Assembly: GCA_963664605.1 (NCBI GenBank)
Contig: OY761536.1
Coordinates: forward strand, 682,001 to 746,000
DNA length: 64,000 nt
Origin: JAHOYW01 sp963664605
GTDB taxonomy: Bacteria; Verrucomicrobiota; Lentisphaeria; Victivallales; Victivallaceae
Direction: 5' to 3'
Part shown: in pieces, positions 8,953 to 18,346 of the stretch
Layout of the letters: each line of letters starts with the position of its first letter
Position numbering within the stretch: the stretch's first letter is position 1
Translations under genes and position numbers: made by a program
The notes under the pieces: model-generated
What the model was told of the DNA's origin: nothing
What the model saw: the letters and a program-made list of their open reading frames with translations, nothing else
The model's database searches: none

Positions 8953-10020
8953 TTATTTCACCTCGACTATTGTGCCGCTGTTCTGTGCGGATTTGTGGGC
9001 GGCTTCGCAAAGTTTCAGGTTGTGAACCGCGTCTCCGCCGAGCAGTTGAGTTCCGTCAAGAACAGACTGAGCATGGTGTTTGACGACTTCCTGGTAAATA
9101 TTCTTGATTTCATTTGGAGCAAGAGCTTCCTGTGATTCGAATTTATCCAGTTCAAGACGGATATTGACAGGTTCGTCATCATAACCGGAAAGCTGGAAAA
9201 GAGTTGCGTATCCGCGCAGTACGGCATCTGAACCATAGATTTCATATCCCAGATTGCTCAGGGTTCCGCCCAGTCCGCCGCGGTTTTCACAAAATGCCAC
9301 TTTGGCTGATCCGGTTATGCCGTTAGCCATAGTATATTTCAAATACGCGCCGTCTTCAGCTTTGATTCCCATGGTTTTGGGGAGGTAGACACACGCCAGA
9401 GAAGTGATTTCGCTGTCAAACATAAATTCAGCCATATACATGCAGTGACTGGCTACATCGCCTATAGGGCCGCCCATTTCAGCTACTTTTGAGCAACGCC
9501 AGGTGGCGGCTTCCTCAGGGGTCGAGCCGTATAAGAATTCCATATGGAAACATGAGTCATTAACGGTTCCGAGTTTACCGGAAGAAACGGTTTCCTTAGC
9601 GAGTTGGTTGTAGGAGTTATAAACCATCATGTGGTCAACAGCCAGACTGCGGCCGGTTTCTTTAGCAACAGCAACTAATTTTTCAGCATCTTCAATGGTT
9701 GTGGCGATTGGCTTTTCAACAATTACATGTTTGCCGGCACGCATTGCTTTTTCTGCTATTTCAGCGTGTGTCAGGTTATTTGTTGCAACAAAAACTGCAT
9801 CAATTTCCGGGTCGGCAAGAATTTCGTCGGTTGAAGCATACCATTTAAGGCCTAATGCCCCCGCCGCTTCCTGACGGGCAGGGTTTACATCGGTTGCCCC
9901 GGTTAAGACTGCATTCGAGAGAGCCTCAAAGCGCGCTTTGTCACAGGCAAAGCCTTCTTTCGCAATACGGTTTTCAGCGATTCCGCCAAAACCTATTACA
10001 GCATATTTAACTTTTTTCAT
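8953..10020 (-). CDS. Gfo/Idh/MocA family oxidoreductase
   Basis: 355-residue NAD(P)-dependent dehydrogenase. The N-terminal Rossmann fold has VIGFGGIAENR in place of the dinucleotide-binding GxGxxA region, and the family's EKPIAT motif (Lys-Pro near residue 100) is intact, followed by the C-terminal alpha/beta domain (~130-340) with GPIGDVASHCMY holding the candidate catalytic His. An AAGGAT ribosome binding site precedes the ATG. It lies 100 bases downstream of the aminotransferase gene and one base before the ceramidase-like gene. Family members oxidise or reduce sugars, inositols or their derivatives; with an aminotransferase alongside, a keto-sugar or keto-inositol route is plausible (inference). 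Confidence 0.88.
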   Translation of the reverse strand: MKKVKYAVIGFGGIAENRIAKEGFACDKARFEALSNAVLTGATDVNPARQEAAGALGLKWYASTDEILADPEIDAVFVATNNLTHAEIAEKAMRAGKHVIVEKPIATTIEDAEKLVAVAKETGRSLAVDHMMVYNSYNQLAKETVSSGKLGTVNDSCFHMEFLYGSTPEEAATWRCSKVAEMGGPIGDVASHCMYMAEFMFDSEITSLACVYLPKTMGIKAEDGAYLKYTMANGITGSAKVAFCENRGGLGGTLSNLGYEIYGSDAVLRGYATLFQLSGYDDEPVNIRLELDKFESQEALAPNEIKNIYQEVVKHHAQSVLDGTQLLGGDAVHNLKLCEAAHKSAQNSGTIVEVK

Positions 10021-10120
10021 AATTTTATCCTTTCCAAGTAGTTCTGATTAAATAACAAAACGGTATTTCCGAGTTTAGCCCGGAAACACCGTCAAGTCAA
10101 GTTGTCTTAATACATAAAAA

Positions 10121-11380
10121 TTATTTCATGTAAGCTTCAGCAACTTTATTAAAGGCGGCAACACAGGCTTCCATCTGTTCAACGCTGTAAACAGGGTGCG
10201 GGAAGAACGACATGGTTCTGTCAGCCAGGTATTGAGCCTTTTTGCAGTCGAATTTTGAATAATCGATGTCGCGGGCGTTAGGATCTTTGAATGGGTATTT
10301 GCGGTTTCCGAAACCATTCTTTTCAACAAAAGCGCGTTCGCGATACATTTCCGGCCATTGAACTCCGTAACACGGTACGCCTTCAGCGGCAACAGCTTTG
10401 CAGAACTCAGCCACAGTACAGGTTAGTTTATCCGCATCCAGCACCATCGGGAACCACCAGTAAGCATTCTGACGGTCTTCTGTGTTGACAGGAGTTTTCA
10501 CTACCAGAGGATGGTTTCCCAATCCGTCTTGAAGTACCTTGGAATTACGTTTGCGGTTTGCCAGGTTCCAGCTGTCAAAACGTTCGAGTTCGCAGAGACC
10601 GATTTGTGATTGCATTTCAGTCATACGGAAGTTGAAACCGACACGTTTGTGGATGTACATCAGCTTACCTTCCATTTCAAGAAGATTCAAGCGCTCTTTC
10701 ACATCATAACCATGGTCGCGGAAAGAACGGCACTCCCATGCCAGGTCTTCATCGTTAGTTACAACCATGCCGCCTTCGCCACCGGTTGTGAAATGCTTGC
10801 TCTGGCAGAAGCTGAAGCAGCCTACATCACCGATAGTTCCGGCTTTTTTGCCTTTATAAACACCGCCGAAACACTGTGCGCAGTCTTCGATGACCTTGAG
10901 ATTATGTTTTTTGGCGATAGCCAGGATCGGGTCAAGATCGGCGACAACACCGTAAAGGTGAACAACAATAATAGCTTTTGTGCGCTCGTTGATAAGTTCT
11001 TCGATACATTCAGGATCGAGGTTGTGATCTGTAGTAACGTCGGCAAAAACCGGTAAAGCTCCAGCCTGAAGCGCGCAGAATGATGAAGCGATAAAAGAAT
11101 AGCTCGGGCAAATGATTTCATCGCCGGGGCCGATGCCTAAAGCAGCTATTGCTGTATGAAGCGCGGCTGTTCCGTTGGAAACGCTGATCGCGTCGCTGGC
11201 GCCGATCCATTTAGCCCATTCCTTCTCAAATTTTTGACCAATCGGCCCTGTCCAGTAGTTGACTTGACCTTTGCGCAATGGTTCCATTGCTTTTTGAATT
11301 GTGCTTTCTTCGAATGAGGGCCACATTGGAAATGTGCCGTCATAAACTTTTGAACCGCCATTGATTGCTAATTCTGACAT
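10121..11380 (-). CDS. DegT/DnrJ/EryC1/StrS family PLP-dependent aminotransferase
   Basis: 419-residue sugar aminotransferase-type protein. The PLP-binding lysine is in FCQSKHFTTGGEGG, preceded by the cofactor-contacting EDCAQ motif and NGTAALHTAIAALGIGPGDE near the N-terminus; RMTEMQSQIG near the middle is also family-typical. I take the ATG at 11380, which has GGGA upstream, rather than an in-frame TTG six bases earlier. The opening (SELAINGG) resembles the scyllo-inosose aminotransferase branch, but specificity cannot be fixed by eye. It heads an operon with a Gfo/Idh dehydrogenase and a ceramidase-like hydrolase, and is preceded by a pair of 14-bp direct repeats that look like operator sites. 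Confidence 0.88.
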   Translation of the reverse strand: MSELAINGGSKVYDGTFPMWPSFEESTIQKAMEPLRKGQVNYWTGPIGQKFEKEWAKWIGASDAISVSNGTAALHTAIAALGIGPGDEIICPSYSFIASSFCALQAGALPVFADVTTDHNLDPECIEELINERTKAIIVVHLYGVVADLDPILAIAKKHNLKVIEDCAQCFGGVYKGKKAGTIGDVGCFSFCQSKHFTTGGEGGMVVTNDEDLAWECRSFRDHGYDVKERLNLLEMEGKLMYIHKRVGFNFRMTEMQSQIGLCELERFDSWNLANRKRNSKVLQDGLGNHPLVVKTPVNTEDRQNAYWWFPMVLDADKLTCTVAEFCKAVAAEGVPCYGVQWPEMYRERAFVEKNGFGNRKYPFKDPNARDIDYSKFDCKKAQYLADRTMSFFPHPVYSVEQMEACVAAFNKVAEAYMK

Positions 11381-11423
11381 AATCAATCCCTTTTGTTAAT
11401 AAGTTATACCAAAAAACTTAATA

Positions 11424-11472
11424 GAAGTTTTCCATTAAATGTTTTTATTACATTACTGGAAGTTTTCCATTA
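11424..11472 (-). promoter_or_regulatory. Tandem 14-bp direct repeats upstream of the aminotransferase operon
   Basis: GAAGTTTTCCATTA occurs twice (11424-11437 and 11459-11472), identical, 35 bp apart. Each contains a near-palindrome of the TGGAA-N3-TTCCA type. A possible -10 (TATAAC, 11408-11403) would put the proximal copy over the -35 region, consistent with activator sites. No regulator can be named. Confidence 0.5.
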
Positions 11473-11542
11473 TGTCAATATCTTTTCTAAAAAAAATGCG
11501 ATTTTTATTTTATTTCAGCAGGGGGAGGTTGTTTTGAAATCG

Positions 11543-12643
11543 TCAGATCTTCAATCTTGCCAGTAAAGTTTCTCCAGAATAATTCATTCCGGGGTGCATT
11601 GCTCCGACAGTTACGATTGCTTCTGTTTCAGAAAGCTCCAGGGGGTGAAAATTGCCCATTAAACCAATAGTTTCAGGTTTTTCAGTAATGCCACGCATCG
11701 GCAGGACAATTTGTTCAGAATTTTTTATTAAACAAAGTCTTTGAACATCAACTTCAGCGATGAATAACGGTGCGCGCCATCTTATCACGGCGGCATTTTC
11801 TTCTGATTTCCGGGTATAGAGCAGATAAAGTTTTCCGCCAAGTTTCAGCCAATGTTGCTGGGTGCTGCCTGTAGTCAAATTTTCACCGTCATCCCAGCTC
11901 CATGCTTTGATCGGCTGCCAATTCAAGCCGTCATCTGATACAGACAGATAACCGTGTTCATCCTCGGCACGTATAGTCATATAAAATTTATCCTGATATT
12001 CAATAATTGACGGTTCTAGCAAGCCACGTTTGATTGAGTTTTTAAGGATATTGCCGCGCTTAATGACGGAAAGGTCTTCGCCATTAAAATCACAAAGAAA
12101 TGAAGTCACGCTCCGGCAATGATTTCCAAAAGTTATAGGGATAAGCATTTTTCCATCCGGGAAAATGATTTTTTGCGCACAGTTACATGAATAAATAGAG
12201 TACTCTTCGAACTCCGGAAAGTGAAGTTTTTTGCGTTTACCTGTCCATTTGCCTTGACGGTCCTGAACAATATATACCGGGAAGCGTTTTAAGTCTGACT
12301 TTAAAGAAGAAAAATCTCCGATAGAATCATAAAGTTGATTGTTTTTGTAATAAACATTGTGTCCGATAGCAATTACGGTTCCGCTTGCTGCATGATAGTC
12401 GGGAACAACATCACAAATGCCTTTTTTAATATCATTAGCGAGCGGAAGCCACCCCATTCCCGGGATGAATTCCGGCGTAATCCAGCTTTCACCCTTGTCG
12501 CTTGATAAAGAATATTGTACAGCTTGGAAGCGATCGTTGCCGCTGATAACCTGCATGGTCATCAGAAGTTTCTTTTTAATTATTGTAGCTCGAGGGTGAA
12601 AAAAGAGATTACCATTTAATATGGTTTTATGAGAAATCTTCAT
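11543..12643 (-). CDS. Exo-sialidase-like / BNR-repeat beta-propeller protein
   Basis: 366-residue protein with a sialidase-type propeller fold. Two Asp-box motifs (S-x-D-x-G-x-x-W) are visible: SSDKGESW near residue 50 and SDDGLNW near residue 230. An early FHPRATII arginine could be one of the substrate-binding arginines of the sialidase superfamily, but the full catalytic set could not be confirmed. No signal peptide is seen, so it is probably cytoplasmic or translocated in another way. It follows the LamG protein gene by 66 bases and ends the pseudopilin/GH block. No clear Shine-Dalgarno sequence precedes the ATG. Related proteins are annotated as exo-alpha-sialidases or as glycosidases of unknown specificity. 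Confidence 0.65.
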   Translation of the reverse strand: MKISHKTILNGNLFFHPRATIIKKKLLMTMQVISGNDRFQAVQYSLSSDKGESWITPEFIPGMGWLPLANDIKKGICDVVPDYHAASGTVIAIGHNVYYKNNQLYDSIGDFSSLKSDLKRFPVYIVQDRQGKWTGKRKKLHFPEFEEYSIYSCNCAQKIIFPDGKMLIPITFGNHCRSVTSFLCDFNGEDLSVIKRGNILKNSIKRGLLEPSIIEYQDKFYMTIRAEDEHGYLSVSDDGLNWQPIKAWSWDDGENLTTGSTQQHWLKLGGKLYLLYTRKSEENAAVIRWRAPLFIAEVDVQRLCLIKNSEQIVLPMRGITEKPETIGLMGNFHPLELSETEAIVTVGAMHPGMNYSGETLLARLKI

Positions 12644-12709
12644 TTAATTTTTTCTTTTTTTAATGGTTCTATAGATTGAAGCAAAAGGATATAACTTTTA
12701 CATATAAAT

Positions 12710-13483
12710 TTATTTTGTATAGTTGTAAGTTATTACAGAAACTGGAGGTTCTTTAAAGTCTGTCTTAGTAATTTTCGCAAATTCTGCAGGAGAAACGGGT
12801 TTGTTCAAAATATATAGTTCATCAATAATAGCAGTTGTCGGGCCAAGAGATATACTGTCACTTTTGGACATAATTGCAAAAGGACCGTTGTTTGTCGGCG
12901 GACCAACGACTTTTTGTCCATTATAAAACACAGCAACCCCTTTTAATTCATCCCAGATAACAATAACATGAACCCAATCTCCGGGCTGCCATTTTTTTTC
13001 CGCCTTTTGTCCCCATGATGATAATACAAAGCTTACAGGTTTTAATCGTTTCCCATAAAAATAAGTATAAAGCATTGTTTTCTTTTTAGATGCAGGATAG
13101 AGTTTTATATCAATCCTGTTACAATCTTTTTTCTTTCCTGTTTGAAAAATAGAACCAAACCATGTTTTTGACAATTTTTCTGGTACTTTTAGCCAAAAAG
13201 CTATAGTGCCGGAAGTTATATTTAAACTTTTTTTGCTAGAATATTTATATGGTCGTTTGCTGCCCCAAAGCTTTAATCCTTGTCCTTTTTTACCCTGTGC
13301 ATAAGAAGCTTTCATCTCCTGTTTAAGAGGTTTTAGCGTTTCTTTACTAACTTGCGCGTCAAGAGTATCATCACAAGACAGATAAAATAGGATTTCAGTT
13401 TCTGTCTCATCTGTACCATTGGCCAATACAGAAAGCGCAAAAGCTAATTGAATCAATATTATTATTACTTTTTTTGTTTTCAT
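12710..13483 (-). CDS. Secreted LamG/concanavalin A-like domain protein
   Basis: 257-residue protein with an N-terminal signal peptide (KKVIIILIQLAFALSVLA, cleavage likely near residue 21) and one LamG-like jelly-roll domain. Seen motifs are LFYLSCDDTLDAQVS at the domain start, GTIAFWLKVPEK, WVHVIVIWDE and the terminal IDELYILNKPVSPAEF, all standard for LamG-like carbohydrate-binding modules. The start codon overlaps the stop of the giant upstream gene by 4 bases (ATGA), so the two are co-translated and probably act on the same substrate outside the cytoplasm. There is no catalytic signature; a binding role is inferred. Confidence 0.75.
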   Translation of the reverse strand: MKTKKVIIILIQLAFALSVLANGTDETETEILFYLSCDDTLDAQVSKETLKPLKQEMKASYAQGKKGQGLKLWGSKRPYKYSSKKSLNITSGTIAFWLKVPEKLSKTWFGSIFQTGKKKDCNRIDIKLYPASKKKTMLYTYFYGKRLKPVSFVLSSWGQKAEKKWQPGDWVHVIVIWDELKGVAVFYNGQKVVGPPTNNGPFAIMSKSDSISLGPTTAIIDELYILNKPVSPAEFAKITKTDFKEPPVSVITYNYTK

Positions 13484-16400
13484 TTAATTTCTCCCTTTTT
13501 AATTTTTACTGGTACAAAGTCTTTTTTCTTACTTATAACATCTTGTGCTTCAATAGTCCAGATGCCGTTTTCGGCATTCAGCGGGAATGAAAATTTCAGT
13601 TTTGAGACACCATTTTTTATTGTTATTTTCTTTTCAATATATATTTTCCCGGCGGGGGTTTTGACTGAAATTATTGCTGAACTGCTTGTTTTATCTGAAA
13701 GATTAATTTCTATTTGAATAGGAGATTGAATGCTTCCAGAGGTGCTAATACTGAGCGTAATATCTTTAACCTCTTTTTTCAACAAGGCATACAACTTAGC
13801 TTTGCCGTCGGTAATTGTATCTTCAAAAACCTTATGTTTGCCGAGAAACTTTTCGGCAATTAAATCATAAATGAAATAATCTTCAGGCAGATTAATTTTT
13901 ACAGGACACTTATCTGATTCAAGAATAAGTTCTCTGCTCGTTCCTGTAAGGACGCCAAGTAATAATGTATTATCTTTTTTGAATCTGAATATATCATACG
14001 GCAGAGTGTTGTTACCATTTTTTGAACTAATAGTGACAACAGGTTTCAGTCCGGCATAAGCAAATAGTGATCTGTAGAATTTTCTTATTCCTTCGGCCAG
14101 TTTCTGGTTTGCTTTTTCAATGAGTTCTAGTTCTCCCCCCACTCCTCCGCTCTTTCCCTGCTGATAATTTGATGTACTAAAATTTAGAAAGATGGCTTTA
14201 CCCTTTCCGTAATCGTTGACAATACAGGCTTTTGACAGTTTCCCTCCCCATGCGGCCAGTGCTTTGCCAGTAGTGAGCTTTATCTGTGTTTCACCTTGTA
14301 TAGCATCAAAAGAGAACTTATTGAGAACCTTATTATTTGGATTTGATATTGAGACCATTTTATAACTTGGGAAGTTCTTTTGGCTTACTCCAAATATTTG
14401 ATCAAGACAAGGATTCTTACGTGATTTACCGTGTTCATCATATATTCCAGGTTTAATCGTTGCGATAAGTATTCCACCCGCTTTTACATATTTTTTTATT
14501 TGATCAGCCTCTTTGTCAGATATAGATTGAGAATATGGCAAAATCAAAACTTTACACTTTTCATGGGTCAAAATTCCTTTTTCTACTTGAGCATAAGAAA
14601 TATATGACGGCTGAAAACCTATATCCTTTAAAATCGCTAACATGCTTGATTGTTCATTTGAATATAGTTTTTGTCCAGAATTTTCTCCTGTAACATCTCC
14701 AAGGCGAGCCGCATGTAATGACCGTGGGGAATATAAAATAGCAATTTTATCACTTACACGTACTGAAGTTTTAATTAAATTAGCAATCCCGCCTTTTACT
14801 ATTTTATCACTTTCTTCTTTTATCCATTTCCCAGATAAATAAGTGCGCCAATCTGGTGAAAACGCCGGAGCATAGACCGTGCATGCATAATAGAAAACAC
14901 CATCGCCATTTTCGAATAAATTCTGCCATAAATCCATTCTTATTTTCTTTTCTCCAGAAACAGTTCTATCATAGCCGCTCCAGTAATATAATTTAGCATC
15001 TTTATTTTTAAATGAACCAACAACATTTCTAAGATATCCTGAATACATTCCTAATGCTTTACACTTATTTTCTCCTACCAGTTGCCAATAATCAAAGCAA
15101 ACACTTTCAAGATAACCGTTGCAACCAGACAATCCGAGTTTTGCGTCAGGATATATTGAACACATTGTTGTATTGATGAAATCAATATAGTCAGCGAACA
15201 AGAATTCCCAATATGCGCTATGGTCAAAAGATGGAGAATAATTAATTTTTCCGTCTTTCCAGAATTGATGGATTCTAGCGGCTAATTGTTTCTCACTCCA
15301 AGGAATTATGTTATCAAAGCTTTTATAGGAAGTACCCCATTGTGCATTGAGTTTCTCTATTGTCCCATACATATTTTTGAGAAACTTTCTGAAAGATTTA
15401 TTATGTTCTTTGAAATTTTTACTTGCGGCAGCCAAAACGCTAGGGAGAGGGCGGAATTCATCGATAAGCATTCCGGCAGGGGGACGATACTTCACCTCAC
15501 CTTCTCGCGTTCTTTTTTTTACTCCCTGTGCAATCTTGGTACGAACCTTTGGATCAGCCCAATCCACAAATGCTTTTTTTAATTTTTTGCCATCTCCAAA
15601 TCCCAAGGGCAATACCCACTGGGCATACCAAGGCATGTAGGGCAAATCAAGTTCTGAGGCGGTTTCAAATTTATCAAAAGCACAGTTCATGCCAAGTTGT
15701 GCTGATGGTTTCACTGCCGCAGAATAGGAGGTCAGCAGGAACTCATCATAACCAGCTTTTTCAATGATTATTTTCTTCTTAAATTTAGACAGAAGCTTTT
15801 TATTATGAAATAATTCAGCCACTATGTAGTGAGTTCTTTTTTCAGTCCGAACTGTTGGCAGTTTGAACGAAATAACACCATTTCTAGAAAGTGAATAATC
15901 TTTTTCTTTCAAGGCAAGTTGATAATCATCAATGTCATTCAGGGTCAAGCGAACTTTTATTTTTCTTTTTCCCTGACTTCTAATTTTTATTTTGCACTCA
16001 ATCTCTTCACCAGATTTATATGCTGGCTTATCTGTATCAATTTTATTTACCAGAACAGGTGATGTCACATCAAACATCTTGATTCCAAAATCAACACATC
16101 TCCCCCAATTATCATATAGCATAAGCTCCGCTCCGTATGTACCGTCGGGGAGTGATGGAATAATGAAATTATCTACATTTTTTCCAGACTTCAGGTACTC
16201 GTTACGCTTAATCTTATAAACAATCTTGCCATCTGTGCCACGTATTCTTAATTCGGCGTTCCAGGGGTATGTATTGCCGGAAGGATTGAGAAAAGCAACA
16301 GGCAAACGCAAAACTCCTTTAGTTTTATTCGGCGGACCTTCAAAGGATATTCTTTGCAAGGGCATTTTGTCGCTCGTCCACAAAATACTTTTAATAAGCA

Positions 16401-18192
16401 GACAAAAGCTATATTCATATGCGCTACTACCAGTAGCTAAGAGGGCAGAACCATATCCGTAACCTACTTTATAAATCGGAGTCAAGGTGGCGTAAGGAGA
16501 ACGAAGCTTCCTTTCATAATCAACAAACAGTATGCGTCCTTTGCCTATTTGTGCTCCCAGCATGCTATTTTTTTTCTGGAGAACTTTGAGCCACTCAATA
16601 GGAACTTTTTCTGTAATTTCTGAAACATCAAGCCTGTTCGCATCCATTATTTTAAGTAAATTTGAATTTTTATTTTTTCTAGTCCCACTCGCAAAAACCA
16701 AGCCCATTCCATTTTTTACTGCTGTGATTATTGTTTTTTGGACAGCGGTCGGCAAATTATTCCAATTAAATCCGCCAATAAGTAATACGTCAAATCCTCT
16801 AGAGAGTTCGCTTCCCAACCTTTCTGGAGTTCTTGATGCTACATAATTCAATGACAGCCTGTCAGCTAGTTCAATGACTTCTTTTTGCTCCCACTTCAAC
16901 AAGAAGAGCGCGTTTATACGTCCGCGAACATATGGCTTCGCCCAATTCGCGTTTTTTGCAACTCTACTATCATCGGCAACATAAAATTCTGGCGCATCGA
17001 GCGAAAGTTTCGATTTTTTATTAAAAGTATTTAGAGATTTCCCTATTCTATTCTTAACATCGGATGGTATCTGAAATTTTCCTGCTGAACTTCCCGCCTG
17101 CGTTTTGGCAAAAGCTTCGACAGATTTTGCATTTTTTGAGCTTAATTTCGCTTTTATGAGAAAGGTTCCATTCTTATCAACTTTTATATCAAAAGGGAGA
17201 TTAAGAGTTTTAGCCGCAGAAAAATTTAAGGAAGCTTTTTTTAAGAAAAGCGTTTTTTTATCGAAACAGGAAGTTGCACTAAGTGTTACAGTTCCCTTAA
17301 GTGGTTTTGTGCTTACCACAGCCAGCGATGCGGGGCATTTTTTACCTTTAGAGACAGCTATAGGTGCAGATATTCCAAGCACAGCCGAGGATGAGGCTCC
17401 AGAAATTGTTTTTAAACCACTAAAGGGGATTAATGTATATTCAACAGTCCATTTTTCCCCGGGCTTGAGAGTTATTGAATTATACATCCATTCAACGGTG
17501 CTGACCCCACCCAAAAAATTATATAAATTGTTTAAATATTTATTTTCGGTAACCGCAACTATTCCAGTGCCATCTGGATTTACCATACCAGACCAGGCCC
17601 TTGGAGGATTATATATAAATTTATCTTGTCCTGATACCCCCCGGCCTGCACCTTTATTGTCAATATTCCACGCTTTATATATTCCATCAGGCATCGGCGC
17701 AAAATAATGGGAAGTGTTAGTTTTGTTCTGAAAATTATTTGCGACCCAATAATTTATTGCAACATTTTTACTGTCTTTATTCTCAAAGCAAATTTCAACT
17801 TTCAGGGAATTAGAGTTTTCATAAAGAAATACTGTTTTAGTGAAATAAATTTTCCTGAATCCTGGTGATTTTCCTCTGCAACTAAAGCGAACAACAGCTT
17901 TTCCTGGAAGATTATGGACAATCTTGTATTCGACCGGTTTGTTTTCAAAATTCTGTCCTCTTTTGCCGGCGACCAGCAAACGATCAATCATAGCGCCAAA
18001 TTTACCACAAAATTCTGTATTTGTATTTTTTTTTATAAATGAAATGGCTTTTCCGCCCAGACGCGGATTTAATTGCACTTTAATAAACTTGTTTTCCATT
18101 ATTAACGCTTTAGACGTTTTGACTACACTGGCTCCCTGCAGGCTGCAGAAAAAAGCAAAAAAGACTACAACTAAAGTTAAAAATGATTTCAT
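13480..18192 (-). CDS. Giant secreted multidomain protein with GH42-like beta-galactosidase core
   Basis: 1570-residue protein beginning with a signal peptide (KSFLTLVVVFFAFFCSLQGA). I chose the ATG at 18192 because AGGA lies five bases before it; the in-frame TTG upstream has no such site. Apparent order: N-terminal beta-sandwich (~25-290); a first glutamine-amidotransferase-like domain (~410-590, LLIGGFNW, GRILFVDY); Ig-like sheets (~620-830); a barrel resembling GH42/GH35-type hydrolases (~840-1110, with Glu912 in LIDEF as candidate acid/base and LNAQWGTSYKSFDNIIPWSE, a GH42-like phrase); a second amidotransferase-like domain (~1140-1250, VLILPYSQSISDKEADQIKK) as in the trimerisation domain of GH42; and C-terminal beta domains. 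The catalytic nucleophile is not obvious, so hydrolase activity is likely but not assured. Confidence 0.65.
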   Translation of the reverse strand: MKSFLTLVVVFFAFFCSLQGASVVKTSKALIMENKFIKVQLNPRLGGKAISFIKKNTNTEFCGKFGAMIDRLLVAGKRGQNFENKPVEYKIVHNLPGKAVVRFSCRGKSPGFRKIYFTKTVFLYENSNSLKVEICFENKDSKNVAINYWVANNFQNKTNTSHYFAPMPDGIYKAWNIDNKGAGRGVSGQDKFIYNPPRAWSGMVNPDGTGIVAVTENKYLNNLYNFLGGVSTVEWMYNSITLKPGEKWTVEYTLIPFSGLKTISGASSSAVLGISAPIAVSKGKKCPASLAVVSTKPLKGTVTLSATSCFDKKTLFLKKASLNFSAAKTLNLPFDIKVDKNGTFLIKAKLSSKNAKSVEAFAKTQAGSSAGKFQIPSDVKNRIGKSLNTFNKKSKLSLDAPEFYVADDSRVAKNANWAKPYVRGRINALFLLKWEQKEVIELADRLSLNYVASRTPERLGSELSRGFDVLLIGGFNWNNLPTAVQKTIITAVKNGMGLVFASGTRKNKNSNLLKIMDANRLDVSEITEKVPIEWLKVLQKKNSMLGAQIGKGRILFVDYERKLRSPYATLTPIYKVGYGYGSALLATGSSAYEYSFCLLIKSILWTSDKMPLQRISFEGPPNKTKGVLRLPVAFLNPSGNTYPWNAELRIRGTDGKIVYKIKRNEYLKSGKNVDNFIIPSLPDGTYGAELMLYDNWGRCVDFGIKMFDVTSPVLVNKIDTDKPAYKSGEEIECKIKIRSQGKRKIKVRLTLNDIDDYQLALKEKDYSLSRNGVISFKLPTVRTEKRTHYIVAELFHNKKLLSKFKKKIIIEKAGYDEFLLTSYSAAVKPSAQLGMNCAFDKFETASELDLPYMPWYAQWVLPLGFGDGKKLKKAFVDWADPKVRTKIAQGVKKRTREGEVKYRPPAGMLIDEFRPLPSVLAAASKNFKEHNKSFRKFLKNMYGTIEKLNAQWGTSYKSFDNIIPWSEKQLAARIHQFWKDGKINYSPSFDHSAYWEFLFADYIDFINTTMCSIYPDAKLGLSGCNGYLESVCFDYWQLVGENKCKALGMYSGYLRNVVGSFKNKDAKLYYWSGYDRTVSGEKKIRMDLWQNLFENGDGVFYYACTVYAPAFSPDWRTYLSGKWIKEESDKIVKGGIANLIKTSVRVSDKIAILYSPRSLHAARLGDVTGENSGQKLYSNEQSSMLAILKDIGFQPSYISYAQVEKGILTHEKCKVLILPYSQSISDKEADQIKKYVKAGGILIATIKPGIYDEHGKSRKNPCLDQIFGVSQKNFPSYKMVSISNPNNKVLNKFSFDAIQGETQIKLTTGKALAAWGGKLSKACIVNDYGKGKAIFLNFSTSNYQQGKSGGVGGELELIEKANQKLAEGIRKFYRSLFAYAGLKPVVTISSKNGNNTLPYDIFRFKKDNTLLLGVLTGTSRELILESDKCPVKINLPEDYFIYDLIAEKFLGKHKVFEDTITDGKAKLYALLKKEVKDITLSISTSGSIQSPIQIEINLSDKTSSSAIISVKTPAGKIYIEKKITIKNGVSKLKFSFPLNAENGIWTIEAQDVISKKKDFVPVKIKKGEIK

Positions 18193-18233
18193 GAAAATCC
18201 TATATATTATAAGTTTGAATTGCAAAATTAGAG

Positions 18234-18325
18234 AAAGGAACGTGCTCTAGTAAAAGAGAATAGATTTTGCAGACCAATGTGTCTATTCTACAAAGAGCAC
18301 ATTTACGTCCTATTCCTGTTCCTTT
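18234..18325 (-). other. Nested inverted-repeat element in the intergenic region
   Basis: Three nested perfect arms: AAAGGAAC (18234-18241) with GTTCCTTT (18318-18325), GTGCTCT (18242-18248) with AGAGCAC (18294-18300), and AGAATAGA (18257-18264) with TCTATTCT (18282-18289). Transcribed from the minus strand it would form a long hairpin between the beta-helix gene and the giant GH gene. There is no long U run, so a processing site, mRNA stabiliser or attenuator is as likely as a terminator. Confidence 0.55.
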
Positions 18326-18346
18326 TTTATTTCAGAGAAAATTTAT

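Noticed and set aside
17105..17707. 200-codon plus-strand open frame within the giant GH gene
   Set aside because: Antisense shadow of a gene with a clear signal peptide and domains; no start signals.
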